From NCBI GenBank assembly GCA_930367205.1, contig OV884011.1, forward strand, positions 48,187,754-48,251,753: a DNA stretch of 64,000 nt, written 5' to 3'. This document shows positions 46,515 through 58,130 of the stretch, piece after piece. The notes beneath the pieces were generated by a model that was not told the origin of the DNA, made no database searches, and saw only the letters and a program-made list of their open reading frames with translations. Each line of letters starts with the position of its first letter. Positions within the stretch are counted from its first letter, which is position 1. The DNA is from Acanthosoma haemorrhoidale. Its lineage: Eukaryota > Arthropoda > Insecta > Hemiptera > Acanthosomatidae. The position numbers and the translations under genes were made by a program.

Positions 46515-47280
46515 CCGTGCAATTTAACTATTTTTGAACCATTCAAACATATTGAGTGAGTAGGGGACTTAAAATTATGGGGAGAAACAAATTTCTTTTC
46601 GAAATGTCGCAAAACAACATGCTTCACAGAAAAGAATCATTATGAAGGTTATGTGATGATGCATTGCGAAACTTGGTACCTGGGGCTCAGCTGTGGAACA
46701 TTACTCACCACTCTATAGTCCCTGATGAATCAGAAATGCCGCACAGGATATGGTCATCAGACGTGAGGTGTGAGGGCCGTCTCTATCAAGGGGAAATTAG
46801 AAACGGTACGAACCAGATAAAAAACGGAACAAGTAAAACCCACAAGAGGATTAGATAGAAAGAGAAGATAATTACTGACGAAGAAGTGGAGGGACTGATG
46901 GGTTCGTGTGGTCTAGCTTGCAAGTTCTCACGGTCCGTACCTCTTCATTAGCGACTCTTCGCCCGTGTCTTCAGCCGTGTTCTTCTTGATGGGTGATCCG
47001 TTGCTTCTTCTTGAGTCAGGATGGAAGAGAAACATTGGCGACATCATACCTCAAGGAAACTCATTCACGGCCCTACTTGAGAGCTTTTATGATACTAGAT
47101 TTGAAAAAAATAGTCAATGCACTTCTTAAGTTCTAGCTCTGTTTATACGTACTCGAGTACAATAAAGAAGTTCACAAATATAACTTGGTTTCTGTTTTTT
47201 GATAAGAATGACTTTGAAACAACAACTAATTTATTCTATATACAGGGTTCAATGTTTAGGCTTAAATATGAATTTTACAT
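46515..47280. other. Intergenic DNA, nothing firmly recognised
   Basis: 46660-47060 is less AT-rich and carries a 64-codon open frame (46664-46858) with no domain. Confidence 0.35.
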
Positions 47281-47281
47281 A

Positions 47282-47815
47282 CAGTCCAACCTGGATAAGT
47301 GGTACCTGCATAAGTGGAATACCTCTACAAGCGGTACTTGTAATCCCATAATTTTTGCCTCAAATAAATTTTAAACTCTAACTAGAATTTTTTCACCACC
47401 ATAAGTGCAATAATAAATCGATAGCAATTATCATAGACATTGGCTCCGGAACTGGGAGAGAAACAATCTGCTATATTTACATCTATCAGTGGAATTCTCA
47501 TTGCAACAAAAATTTCAAGGTTTAGATGAGGTTTGTTTCTTTTGACTAAAAGATAGTTACTCAACGTAGTTACGAGAAACATTGTTGTTTATCTTCCTCT
47601 CTCTACCCCCCCCCCCACCAGTCAGTAATTAAATCACGTCTAGTCACCATGTCCCGACAGTTAAAATATGTTTCTATAAGTGAAAAAGTAAAATTTGTGC
47701 GTGAATTTAAAAGTGGGAGGTCAAGGGATGAAATCTCAAAATCAAATCAATGCTTTGTCCAAATCAATATTGTGCCGTGTATTAAATGATAAAAAAATGA
47801 TTGGACGTGAGTGTT
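47282..47815 (+). mobile_element. pogo-like DNA transposon remnant
   Basis: The 5' terminus CAGTCCAACCTGGATAAGTGG directly follows a TA at 47280-47281. It contains the imperfect internal repeat typical of pogo/Tigger ends (ATAAGTGGTACC, ATAAGTGGAATACC, CAAGCGGTAC). It precedes a transposase start about 370 bp downstream. A matching 3' terminus was not found, so the element is truncated or internally rearranged. Confidence 0.65.
47649..47808 (+). pseudogene. pogo/CENP-B type transposase, N-terminal remnant
   Basis: From the ATG at 47649: MSRQLKYVSISEKVKFVREF, then KSGRSRDEISKS, and after a frame change LSKSILCRVLNDKKMIGR. This matches the N-terminal helix-turn-helix of CENP-B/pogo transposases (SxxEKVxxxxE, then a helix with SKSTLxxIxxxKDKI). 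The second DNA-binding domain and the DDE catalytic domain are absent. Confidence 0.7.
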
Positions 47816-48325
47816 CAGACGTGCCATTACATTACCAACAGATTCTACTTATTCAGGTGCAACTGTATATCTATCTATGGTAATGCTAGTCAAAACCAAG
47901 AGTTATCCCGATGAATGTTACATCAAAAGAAACGATGGAATAAAGGATGACGATTGTTCTTATGCAGAGAAAGAAATTCTTTTGTTAAATTACGTTCTCT
48001 GCTCAGTTAACAAACTTTTCATTTTAAATGAATTGTATGTTATAATATTCCTCCTAAAGACCTGGTTACTATTAGCTACATTAATAAAGTTAAACATTAC
48101 ATAGATAATTTGTTAAACAAAAAAATGATTGTGAAATTGTTTATGCTCATAGATTATTACAATTAATTTTAATCAAACATTTTCGCGTAGTCCCGTGAGC
48201 ATCTCTTGATATGCAGCTCACAGTTGATATTACCATTTCTTAGTACGAAAAAAGTTATTTTCGCTGTAATGAAAAACAATAAAATCTCTTTGAATAACCT
48301 TTGGCCATGAGCGGTAACATTTCAT
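47816..48325. other. AT-rich intergenic DNA, nothing recognised
   Basis: The 97-codon open frame at 47811-48104 shows no similarity that I can name. It could be eroded transposon sequence. Confidence 0.35.
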
Positions 48326-48549
48326 TAGTGCGTGAATGATCTCCTTTCGGGCAGACAAGACTGACTATTACGTTCTGCTATGTTCCTATGTCCACAGCAG
48401 CGGACGCCTGAGTAACTCATCAGAATTGCAACGGACCCGACCGGGTGTTGGATCAGCCGATTCTCCACGGTCTGAGGGAGCGCCCATTCGGTCCATCAGC
48501 ACATATAGAGACGTCATCAGATGTTTACAGAAGCAATTACACCGCAGGC

Positions 48550-48621
<72 letters not shown>

Positions 48622-49060
48622 CCATCGCATCGACAATGGCCTCCTTAATGGCACGTATACGCAATCGTTCGTGAACGCCGAGTTAGAAATAGATTAGGCC
48701 GAGATATAAAACCGACAGTTATTAAAAAAAAAAAATGAGCGGGGGAAGCCCCAATAATGGCGGAACTGGAGTAGAGCAATATGTCAAAGGATAACAAGCC
48801 CTAACACTCCCACAGATGTGCACTAATCCTCCAGCGATCCTATCGCGAGGCAGATGTCTACAGCTCCAGCGATAAAGCGCAGTCTGGAACTATTAGCGGG
48901 GATCATATCTGTGTATTGGTGCAGTTATTGGGGGTGGTGAAGTAGGAAGGCCGGAATAGTTCCGAAGATTAGTGGCCTTGGTAATGTGGATTAAAGGGAG
49001 GAACGGGGGAACTGAGTAACCCCATTATTGATTTTGGTGACATGTCACATTAAGGGGACA
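48326..49060. other. GC-richer non-coding island 13, split by a TA microsatellite
   Basis: Balanced, CpG-containing sequence on both sides of the TA run (GGACCCGACCGGGTGTTGG, CGAACGCCGAGTTAG), GATA- and TAAT-like words, and a GGGGGAAGCCCC palindrome near 48740. Open frames crossing the TA run are artefacts. Confidence 0.3.
48553..48617. repeat. (TA)32 microsatellite
   Basis: A pure TA run inside an otherwise GC-richer island. It yields artefactual Ile-Tyr open frames on both strands. Confidence 0.98.
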
Positions 49061-49455
49061 ATTTTACCATAAGTACGCAGAAAAAAATAAGAAAAGAGCT
49101 GATGAGTGACTGAACACTGCATATGCCATCATGGTGTTGTACTTTAAATAGAAATTTTTTGAACAAATTCTGTATTAGAGTGGGCAGTGTCCGTAGTCCC
49201 AAAACAAAAATAAGCCTACACGTCAACTATTTCAATAAAAAAAAAACCTTTATTTTATTAGGTTGATGCAGGTTGTGAATGCTAGACTGGATTAAAAAAC
49301 AAATTGTCTTTCCTCAAGATCTGAATTGGTTAACAGATAAAACATTTGACTATGCTACATAAGTTCCCAGAATTTAAAGGAAAAAAAATAGAATTCTATA
49401 AATATTTACTGATTTTTCATAAACATTTAGTAACTGGGATTAGGAACTTTTCCCC
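49061..49455. other. AT-rich intergenic DNA, nothing recognised
   Basis: No gene or repeat family identified. Confidence 0.35.
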
Positions 49456-50435
49456 CTCAACTGAGACTACATAGCATCCCATAACCTTCGTGAGATCGAG
49501 CATTGCTGCAACTATGGTGGATCAAAGTTAATGAAACAAAATGTTTCCACATTACCTTCACCCTCTACCCCCAATCCTGTCCGCTAGTTTTTTTAAATTC
49601 CATCCCTCTTCCTGTATCCGAGACAGTTCGGTATTTAGGCTTCCATCTCGTCAAAAGACTGACCAGGAATCCACACACGATGCTAAAAAGGCAAGAACTA
49701 AACATACGCTTTGGGACAACTGTACAGACTACTTCGAAGGACATCCCACCTCTCAATAGAAAATAAATTACTAATCTACAAACTTATACTTAATCCAATC
49801 TGGACATACGGAATAGAGCTATGGGAGACAGCAAAAAAGTCGAACAACTAGCGTATCCAATCCTTTCAATCAAAATTCCTGAGAACAACAGTAAATGCCG
49901 CATATTGCTTCAGCAACAAAACCCTTCATAACGATCTTAATATACCTTACATTCATAAACTCATCCCTTCCAATTTCATGAAATTTCATAGTTACCTAAC
50001 CAACCACTCTCATCCCATAGCACACACAGCCATTACACTGCTTTTCTCATCCCTATAATCCTCCTTGGAGACTAAATCGGCAGTGGCCTCATGACCTGCT
50101 ATAATTACGTGACAGTGGAAGTCTTGGCAATAGCCAGTTACTCTAATCATGTCCTGAGCGTATGTGTCTCTCACGATCATGGTCATCCTCCTGGCTCGTT
50201 ACCGGTGAAACGGCTGACGGAGGAGGGTGGGAAACTTCCCAAGACTCCACCTCATTTTTTTTTATGCGCGGGAGGTGACAAACATGTGGATTTGGGAGGT
50301 CTCCGGGCTGTTAGTAAGCGAATGAGCGAGTGAATGAAAATTTTAAATATGGTATGAACGAGAACACTCATCCCAATTACTTATGGCTCAATAAGGCAGA
50401 TTGTAATTAACTAAAGATTTTTTGAAATAAAACAA
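49456..50435 (+). mobile_element. 5'-truncated Jockey-like LINE (copy C)
   Basis: Closely similar to copy A. Coding blocks, broken by frame changes, are DYIASHNLREIEH (start of recognisable sequence, about 49465), LQLWWIKVNETKCFHITFTL, ETVRYLGFHLVKRLTR, then LNPIWTYGIELWET. The 3' region and the word AAGGCAGATTGTAATTA follow, ending in an A-rich tail near 50435. It reaches slightly further 5' than copy A. Substitutions such as LDKRLTW to LVKRLTR, the stops and the frame changes show it is dead. A target site duplication was not evident. Confidence 0.88.
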
Positions 50436-50615
50436 AAAACAACGAAGTTCGTTATTTGCCTTATCTTCGTAAGTAGATTCCGTTGCACTTTAGCCTTAGA
50501 GATTTGAGAGCGCACTGATTCATCTGGTCTCGTTGCTTTCCGTAGTCAAACTGATCTGTATTTTATTCCGTGACCTTTAAGATGAAGTTCTTTAAGATAT
50601 TTCCTATTTTCATTG
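50436..50615. other. Intergenic spacer
   Basis: Nothing recognised. Confidence 0.3.
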
Positions 50616-51200
50616 ACACGTTTTAGACAATGGCCAGTATCACTCTCATAACGCCAGGTATTCCTCTTCCATCAGGGAGAAGATTTAGGCACTCAGGCTG
50701 CAGGGAAAAAAGTAAATTTTTCCAGGATGGTATCCACAGTTATAACATAAGTTTTTACTATGCACAAGGGGTCTCTTTGAAGTCGGGCATCAGAGAGACA
50801 GAGCAGAAGCTATTAGTGACTGTAAATGGTAGTAGGCTGCCTGTTAAATAAAATCATTACAGCTAGCGTCGGCCTAGGGAGGCCATTAAGGTTGGGCTGT
50901 CCCCGTGCCAGTCTCCTCCTGTTTATTAACAGCCACACACAGACACAGAGGAGGCATAAAGGGCCCCAAAGGGAATTAATAAGGTCGATTTGTGTCGATT
51001 TGGAAGCGGAGGGCCATTTGTTAGCGGTCTGCAGCTAATAGACTCTCTAAGCTCTATTCAACTGTAGAGAGCACCGTTCAATTAACCTTTCCCTCTCTCT
51101 CGCTCTCTCTAATGTACAACCTCGCCCTTTCTGAGGGCTGTCTTTAATAGTAACTATCGATTGGAGAGTCTAGCCTCAACAGTCTTCCGTCGGAACTCTT
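50616..51200. other. GC-richer non-coding island 14
   Basis: Contains GGCCATTAAGG, AGGGAATTAATAAGG, CAGCTAATAG and TTCAATTAACC, which resemble homeodomain sites, and a CT-rich stretch near 51090. Open frames of 70-73 codons lack domains. A good candidate for conserved regulatory DNA. Confidence 0.3.
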
Positions 51201-51204
51201 AGAG

Positions 51205-51265
51205 GACGTAAAACCGATCCGATTGATCTGAAATGTTTGAGGTGTAATCAACAACAACCTGGATT
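51205..51265. repeat. Short dispersed repeat, second copy
   Basis: Shares the core TGATCTGAAAT and GTGTAATCAACAACAAC with 7225-7290. Confidence 0.3.
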
Positions 51266-51690
51266 AGAGTACTTATTCCTGAATTGGTATTCTTCTTCGC
51301 CCGAAGGCAATACTTTCTCTGCCAACTTTATCCAATCGAACTTTATCGCACTTACACACACTACTTAAATTAAAATTCTCCACACCGATCCCCTTATTTA
51401 TACTGCTCCTTTCTAGACCATGGCAACATCCTTTTGAATTATATACTTCTATCAAAGCTATTGCTATTTCCTCCAATCCGGTGTATCAACTTATTTAACC
51501 TACTTTGAGTGGAACAAGGGTATATTAATAATATTTAATTACTGGTTTTTGTTGAGTCACTAAAAAGGAAGAAATTGACATATTTTAACGCAAATGCTTG
51601 TATATTTTTTGATAGTTATTTTCAGCTGTAAGTTAATCGCCTACTTTGGACAGACTGTACCCCTGTATTAGTTAACATGTTTGTTCATAT
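51266..51690. other. AT-rich intergenic DNA, nothing recognised
   Basis: A 67-codon minus-strand open frame at 51273-51476 is unassigned. Confidence 0.35.
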
Positions 51691-51699
51691 TAAAGGACT

Positions 51700-52310
51700 T
51701 GTTCATATGAGACCTGCATATACCTTCTGCTTCTTTAAACCTTACCTCTTCTATCGTTCCTAATTCTCTAATCTCCCTTCAGGACTTCTTCCTCCTTCCA
51801 CATTCGTTTCCTCAGCTACTTGGTCTAAACCATGGTGTTCTCCAGTGAGGTCTGAACAGTTGCATGATCCAATAGTACCATTTTGCGGTTTCTTCTCGTT
51901 TTCCATTCCACTCTTTTTAGATAGTACACCTCCATGACTTTAAGTTTGTTCTTGTGCTTCGTCAAGGTCAAAGATTTGCTTACATATGTCAATGTTGTTC
52001 AATTCTTGTTATTGTCCAGCAATCCTTTCATTCAGAGGGTTTTCATTTGAGTTAACACATCTACTGCTAGATTGCAGTTGTACGTTTTTGTTGTTGAGCA
52101 CTTAGTTATTTATAATCCCATACTGATTTCAGCTCGGTCTCCCTCCGAACCCTTTTCTAATCCTCATACATTAGGTTTTCTGTCTCCATGTTGATTTTCT
52201 CAACTCTTGTCCAAGAATAAAGAAATTGAAGGATCCAGCATTTCTTGTGAAATACTGCACGATCATCGGCAAATGTAAGGCATGTTACGGTTTTTCTTTA
52301 AAGGGATTTT
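51700..52310 (-). pseudogene. RTE/Craftbot-like LINE reverse transcriptase remnant
   Basis: On the minus strand CLTFADDRAVFHKK includes FADD (52262-52273), a variant of the catalytic YADD motif, at the expected start of this part of the domain. After about 350 bp with several frame changes, SLTLTKHKNKLKVMEVYYLK appears (near 51960-51900). It resembles the region just before the C-terminal RR-R motif of these LINEs (kl-vxEMxxLRR). The order and spacing fit a reverse transcriptase in heavy decay. No ends were found. Confidence 0.55.
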
Positions 52311-53570
52311 AATTGACAAAGATCCTGACTACTTTTCGGTGTAGTTTCATCAATTCAAATGAACTTTATTTCGCTAGTTTACATTTATAAAAAATATTTT
52401 TAGAGCTAAATTGGTGTTAAAATATTGTTAAGGCCTTAATATTAAAGTTTTTATTGTTTCTCTCGAGGGTAAAGTTATTGAAGGCAAAAAATTTATTTTG
52501 TTTTATTGTTTCGCAATAAAGAATATTAATTTATATGTATATTTTTTTAAAGGGTACCAAGTGATGGATGCTTTAACTATACTAGTATTTTTATAAAAAT
52601 ATTAATTCTATGTGATGCATTTTATGTGCAGATGTACATAAATATACTTTAAGTTAAATTTAATTAACTATTAAGTTGTATAACGGAAAGTGATTTATTT
52701 TAGTACTTAAGTGTCTTCACAGCGCCTAAGACAGTGTTATTTTCTTTATGATAGTATTAAGCTGATCAAGGTACGCGTCGTAATGCGGCTCTGACAGTCA
52801 GTCTACCGTAGTTTGTCTACAGGGACCTTACTAGTCCTCACGCTATCGACCATCGATGATCTCCGTGCCATCGATATCACTGTATCTTCTCACATCTTCC
52901 TTCATCGAGGACGGTTTGGAACGAGCAACACTGTTGGAGGCTCGGGAAGTAGAACATTTTATTTTGTCTCATTATCTCATGCAATACAATATTTATCAAG
53001 GAGCTAAAAGACAATTTATACAATTGACAATGCTAATCAAAAAGTTGTTTACTTACCATATTAGTTATTATAATAATATTTTTGTTTTGTTTTTAAATAT
53101 ACAATGTTTATTAACTTGCACAGATCGATCTGTTAATTTTTTTTAATAGTTTATTTAAATTGATTTTATTTGTAGGGGTATTTTTTAAAATTAATGTTAT
53201 TTGTACTCATGGTAAATAATATTGAGCACAAATCCTGCCGTTGCCTTTTATTATTATTTATCTGCTCTTAATGGGTAAACCCTTTATTTATATGATTTTT
53301 GTTTTCAGTAATTTTATTTTCGATCAGGTAATCACAGTTTTTTCCCTATATCGTCAAGCTTCTTTTCAGCTATCCAACCGTTTCAGTGCCCTTTGCTAGG
53401 GATTCAAAACGGGGTTGGAGATTTGCATTTTGGGATCCAAAGTTGCCCCTCTCCCCAACAAATATTTTTTTAATTAATCAAACGGACGCTTACATAAATG
53501 TGACAAAATAAATTTTGGTATATACTTTTGTCATTCCTAAACTACAATACATAGGAATACATCTTCTCAA
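52311..53570. other. AT-rich intergenic DNA, nothing recognised
   Basis: 52790-52930 is slightly richer in GC and holds overlapping open frames of 64-96 codons without domains. Confidence 0.4.
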
Positions 53571-53774
53571 CTACAATAGATTACTATAGGGAGCACAGGA
53601 ACATGATCTATGACTCAGGAGCCTAATAAATGCCCACAAAGCTCTGTCTGAGGGACGTGTGGGCGTCAGGGCCGACTGTGGTGTATGGACGTCCCGGGAC
53701 TGTGTATATTTCATCCTGGTCGATATATCGTTCATGTCAGGCCAGTATTGATACTATATATTACCCACCATCGA

Positions 53775-53840
53775 GGCTATTTATTATTCAGTAATAGTTT
53801 CCTGTTTATTTCGTAAGTAAATCTTCGTAGTTAGTCAGAA
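53775..53840. repeat. Short dispersed repeat, first copy
   Basis: TATTTATTATTCAGTAATAG through AGTTAGTCAG matches 54762-54829 with about five substitutions and small indels. Sequences on either side differ. Class unknown. Confidence 0.55.
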
Positions 53841-54761
53841 CGGCATGTCTCATGCAGGCCTACATCACGTCGTACATCTGTTCTCTTCATGTTCGATTAA
53901 ATAAACAAGTCGATGAAATATCACAGGTTGATTTAGGTCTTCATTCGAAATGGGCCGTTCTATCTCGAGCCGATGGATTTCGATTTCTCAACTGTTTTGA
54001 ATTGTTGCGAATAAGTTCTAAACGATTCTGGGAACGACATCCATGAGTCAATAGGAAACGTACAAGTCATCCAAGGTTTCACTCTAGCGAAACAACTCCT
54101 AATCGATCATAGGGCAACCTTTAAATCACAAACATTTCTTTGTCTTATTGTAAATAGACATGAGTGTTAGCAGACTACCTTATTAGTCCGTGGTTCTTCA
54201 CTCTCTTTAAACTTTGATAATCAGAAAAGTTTTCCTGGGCTCAATATAATTTTGTATTGGCAGGCGGTGCTGGTTGTGAGATGTATCAACCCTTAGTGCA
54301 AGTAAACACTCCCAAAAATGAGATGAGTTAAAAATGATCAGTCAGCCTTGAAAAAATTTAAAAACATATTACCTTTTCAATATTAAGGTGTGTGCTATTT
54401 TGAAAAGTGGCAGTGAAAGCCCTCTTGAGACTCAGATCATAGATATTTTTTTTTAATATTTCTAGTGATATTATTGTACTAGGGCCTTTTTTATTTTCAA
54501 CCCTGTAATGGTAAAATTTGTCAGATTTGAATAATTAGCAAAAACCACTCGCGATCTTTCGTATAAAAAAGCAGTTTAAATATATATCATTTTGTGGACA
54601 CAGGAAACATGTGTGGACAAGATAAAATTCGTGAATAAATTAATCTTAGAATTATCTGATATGGGTTAGTTTTTTTTCATGACCACTCATTAATAAGTGT
54701 GGAACATAAAAAAATAGATGTATCTGGTCTGAGATGTTTAGAGGTCAGATGTTTATACTTG
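53841..54761. other. Intergenic DNA between the two short repeats
   Basis: A 64-codon open frame (53852-54046) begins just after the repeat. It has no domain that I recognise. The rest is AT-rich. Confidence 0.3.
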
Positions 54762-54829
54762 TATTTATTATTCGGTAATAGTTTACTGTTAATTTGGCAG
54801 GTAATTCTTCGCAGTTAGTCAGTAAGTGA
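54762..54829. repeat. Short dispersed repeat, second copy
   Basis: The counterpart of 53775-53840, followed here by a variant tail (TAAGTGAGTTGTCAGAATCG). The repeat starts are 987 bp apart. It could be a remnant of a duplicated element end. Confidence 0.55.
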
Positions 54830-55130
54830 GTTGTCAGAATCGAACAGTAATTGCTCACTGGCGCAAAAAGATGTTGAAAAAAAAATCCGATTTTATCCAT
54901 CACTTCTCCTTCCTATTAATAGAAAAAGACAGAACTGGTGTGTCAAGACGTCAACCAGTAATAAATTAGATGAAAGTATATAATCTTTCTTTCATCAATC
55001 TATAACCCTATAAATCCTCGCAAATACGCTCGCTTAAAGTGTATGTTGTTTCTCTTATAAGGACTTAAACCCTAAATAATGTTTAAAAAAAACATACACA
55101 GTTAAAAAACAAAAACCTTAGGGTCGCTGA
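54830..55130. other. AT-rich intergenic DNA, nothing recognised
   Basis: No gene or repeat family identified. Confidence 0.35.
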
Positions 55131-55740
55131 AATAAAGCAGACTCGACAACAAGCCATAAGAAAGAGTATTTAAATAATGTGCCACTGAGACATGATATAT
55201 GGCCGACAATATCTCAAGGAGCCGACGACGCCACCCAAGCCATCCTATTTACAAACGGCTCGTAAAAACCCACTCAGCTTTATCGTCCGTAAAACCTCAA
55301 TGGAGTTATCTCCGCCTAATTCCCGCCATCGCGGCGGATAAATACAGCCACTAATTATATCTGGGGGACAGCTCATTGTGGCCGAGTCCGAGGATTGCGC
55401 AAAGTCTAATGGCGGTTTTAGCCTCCGTTAGATTAACCCAGATGCACACAGTCAGAGGGCATAATGGTCTTGTAGAGCGGTCCTCTCATTCGTAAGGACG
55501 ATTCAGCGTTAGGTTGAATTGTGCCTTGTAGTGCAATTAGCTGGGATTTGCTCTCTTATGCCCAGCAGAACGAAGGGGAGGGGATGTCGTAAAGTACTAT
55601 AGAGGAATACTTTTATCATTATAAAGATTAAATAGGCTAATAGCGCAATGAGACTGTCGTCAAGCAGCAGACCCCGGACAGGGGAATGATAAAATATTAA
55701 TAATAATCGTAGGGTGTCAAGGCCTCCCATCAAAGGAAAT
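55131..55740. other. GC-richer non-coding island 15
   Basis: Contains CCATCGCGGCGGATAAATAC, GCCACTAATTATATC, TTAGATTAACCC and GTGCAATTAGC, typical of homeodomain and GATA-type words. No domain-bearing frame (the 74-codon minus-strand frame at 55509-55733 is unassigned). A strong candidate for conserved regulatory DNA. Confidence 0.35.
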
Positions 55741-57640
55741 GTATATAATTTTACTTTTCGACAGCTCTTGAACCCAGAAGACCGTGCTATACAATAATGA
55801 TAATATCGCTTTGATGCCTAAGAGTAATCGGCTAAAGTAATTCAAAATATTTCTGGAAGTATATATATTTTAAATCGATATTTCCACTGTACATGGAATC
55901 AACTTCAAATTGGTTTAAAATGGCCAACGTACAGTGGTCGTAACTAACTACACATAGTACAGTACCTTAGAAATTTAGGTTATGAGTAACAATTCTACAG
56001 TCTGCTAGTGCTTACAATTACAGGCCATTTGTGTAGAACCAACCTTGGTAGTATTTATTTATGAAGGACATCATGCCATGAATATAACTAACAAAATCAA
56101 TATTAATTGATGATCCAGGACCGCTATCAGTGTCGGTAAACCTTCCTTGCTTATAACCCTCGCTGATATATTAAGGCAAATTTGGCCCTAACAGTGGTCG
56201 AAAACTAGTGAAGACTTGTCTAGTCAACATTTTAATACTAATATTCTTCCACAACACCTCGAAACGTGCTGGTTAGATTTTGAGTCTAAGACACAACTAA
56301 GAAGCAATTTAAGGTATAAAGTATTTTTTGTATTTCTGTGGTTAAGGACGGCTAAAAATTCAAAACAGAAATTCAAAGATATTCCACAACTTTTTTTTTT
56401 TGTCACGAAGATTTGATTCGCGATTCCAAAGGAAGAGTAAAAATATTCTATTGATATGAAATATTGAATAATAATAAAAAGTACAGTGATTAAAGCCCCT
56501 TGTACACTTTTTCAATGTGTCATAGTATCAAAAATAAAGCGCTTTTAGGTGTTATTTTCAAGTCCTTTATAATGCTAGACAACACGGCCTCTTGCTCACA
56601 GAATCCACAAGCAGTCACAAAGATTTTTTAATCTGTACACTCTTGGTTAAGATATAGGGAATTTTCAAAGTTTTACCATTTTTCTTTTGATAATAGTTGA
56701 ACGCGCCACAAAAAATAATTAAAAAATACCCCAAACAATTTTTGTATAAAACCTAAGGGAGGCCTGAATAAAAATCATGCGTCCGTCAATGTTGTTTAGG
56801 TTGATTTTTAAAATATTTTCATGCTGTTCAGGATTTTTAATTTTTAGATATAATTTATAAAAAATTTAGAGCAGTTTTTAAATAATATTTGATAAGTATT
56901 TAAGTAACTCAAAATAAGTCCTTTAAATATCTCTCGATTTTGATTATATACTTTCAGCGTAATTTAAGAGGTTTATACATCACTGCCCTCAAGGAATAAG
57001 TAGGAACGGGTTAAGTGCTTGTACATGTTCGGTAGAAAACGGAAACTGTTGATTTTCATTAAGTTTTGTTAAAAAACTTTGCCCTTTAAATATCTATTAT
57101 TATGCTTACTCCCAGAAACCACACATATTAATCATTAGTTTTCACAATTTCTTAGATCTCTGATTAGACAGAAGCTCCTGAATTTCATTCCCCTGGTAAA
57201 AGGACCCATTAAAGATTGTAACTCAAAAATAAATTAAACTCAATAATAGAAATCGCTTATTTAATATTGTTTGAGGTGGTTTTAATAGGTTTATTTTTTG
57301 TTTAATGTTTACTTTTTTAAGGAATTTTAAATAAAATGGAGTTTTATGGGGAAAAATATTTATTTTAGAAGGGATTTTATAAATCTTTGCTTAAAAAAAA
57401 ATTATAATCTTCCCTAGAAGGGCAATAAATAGTGATAGTTTACCATCGCATTCATACCACGTTTAAAAATGTTGTATTCATACCTTATTCACGATAAAGA
57501 TTCACACAATACACTCGTAGGCGTATATACATCACCTAGGAATCCCCCGATTCACTCTGAGTTATTTGCTTAAAAAAACATACATCTAGCTCATAATCGA
57601 GTGAAAATAAAATCAATAAAAAATAAATCAATTTCTTTAT
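55741..57640. other. AT-rich intergenic DNA, nothing recognised
   Basis: Only short AT-rich open frames on both strands at 56216-56416. Confidence 0.4.
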
Positions 57641-58130
57641 TATACTATGATGCCTGCTATCTATGGATTTACAAGGTTACAAAAAGAGATGAACTTTTAT
57701 TAGAGCCTCTCTTGCCGAGCTCAGCAATGATTTCATATCTGACTCGCCCGGACTGGCTTTCTCACAGGAAGCTATAATGAGCGATAAGCATTGATAATCA
57801 AATTGATATCGTGGAAGATGGAAGAGAAGAAGAGGCAATAGAAGGGAGAACAAAGAGAGCCGACAAAGAGGTACATCAATCAACATCTGTGTGGCAATCA
57901 CCTACGGGAAATTAACTCGAGGCCCAATTAACACGTCTTTTCATTACACAACTATTAACCCTTCACTACCGAACGGCTTCTAGCCACTGGAGCTTCTCTC
58001 ATTCAGGAGGGAGGGTTTACACGTGCACGGATGCCTGGCGCCGATTTGCATGCATTCGCTTTGACAACATGAATGTGCTACTGGGGACAGAAATTGCAGG
58101 ATTGCTTTATGGCCAAAGCCGACTGTAAGG
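57641..58130. other. GC-richer non-coding island 16
   Basis: Contains GCGATAAGCATTGATAATC followed by AAATTGATATCG, a dense cluster of GATA/ATTGATAA-like words. A 74-codon minus-strand open frame (57677-57901) has a hydrophobic stretch, LSLFSLLLPLLLFHL, but no recognisable domain. Regulatory DNA is the preferred reading. Confidence 0.35.

Noticed and set aside
48336..48674. Open frames of 67-112 codons with Ile-Tyr runs
   Set aside because: They exist only because the TA microsatellite lacks stops in two frames.
57677..57901. 74-codon minus-strand frame with a hydrophobic stretch
   Set aside because: No family similarity recognised. The surrounding sequence looks like non-coding regulatory DNA.
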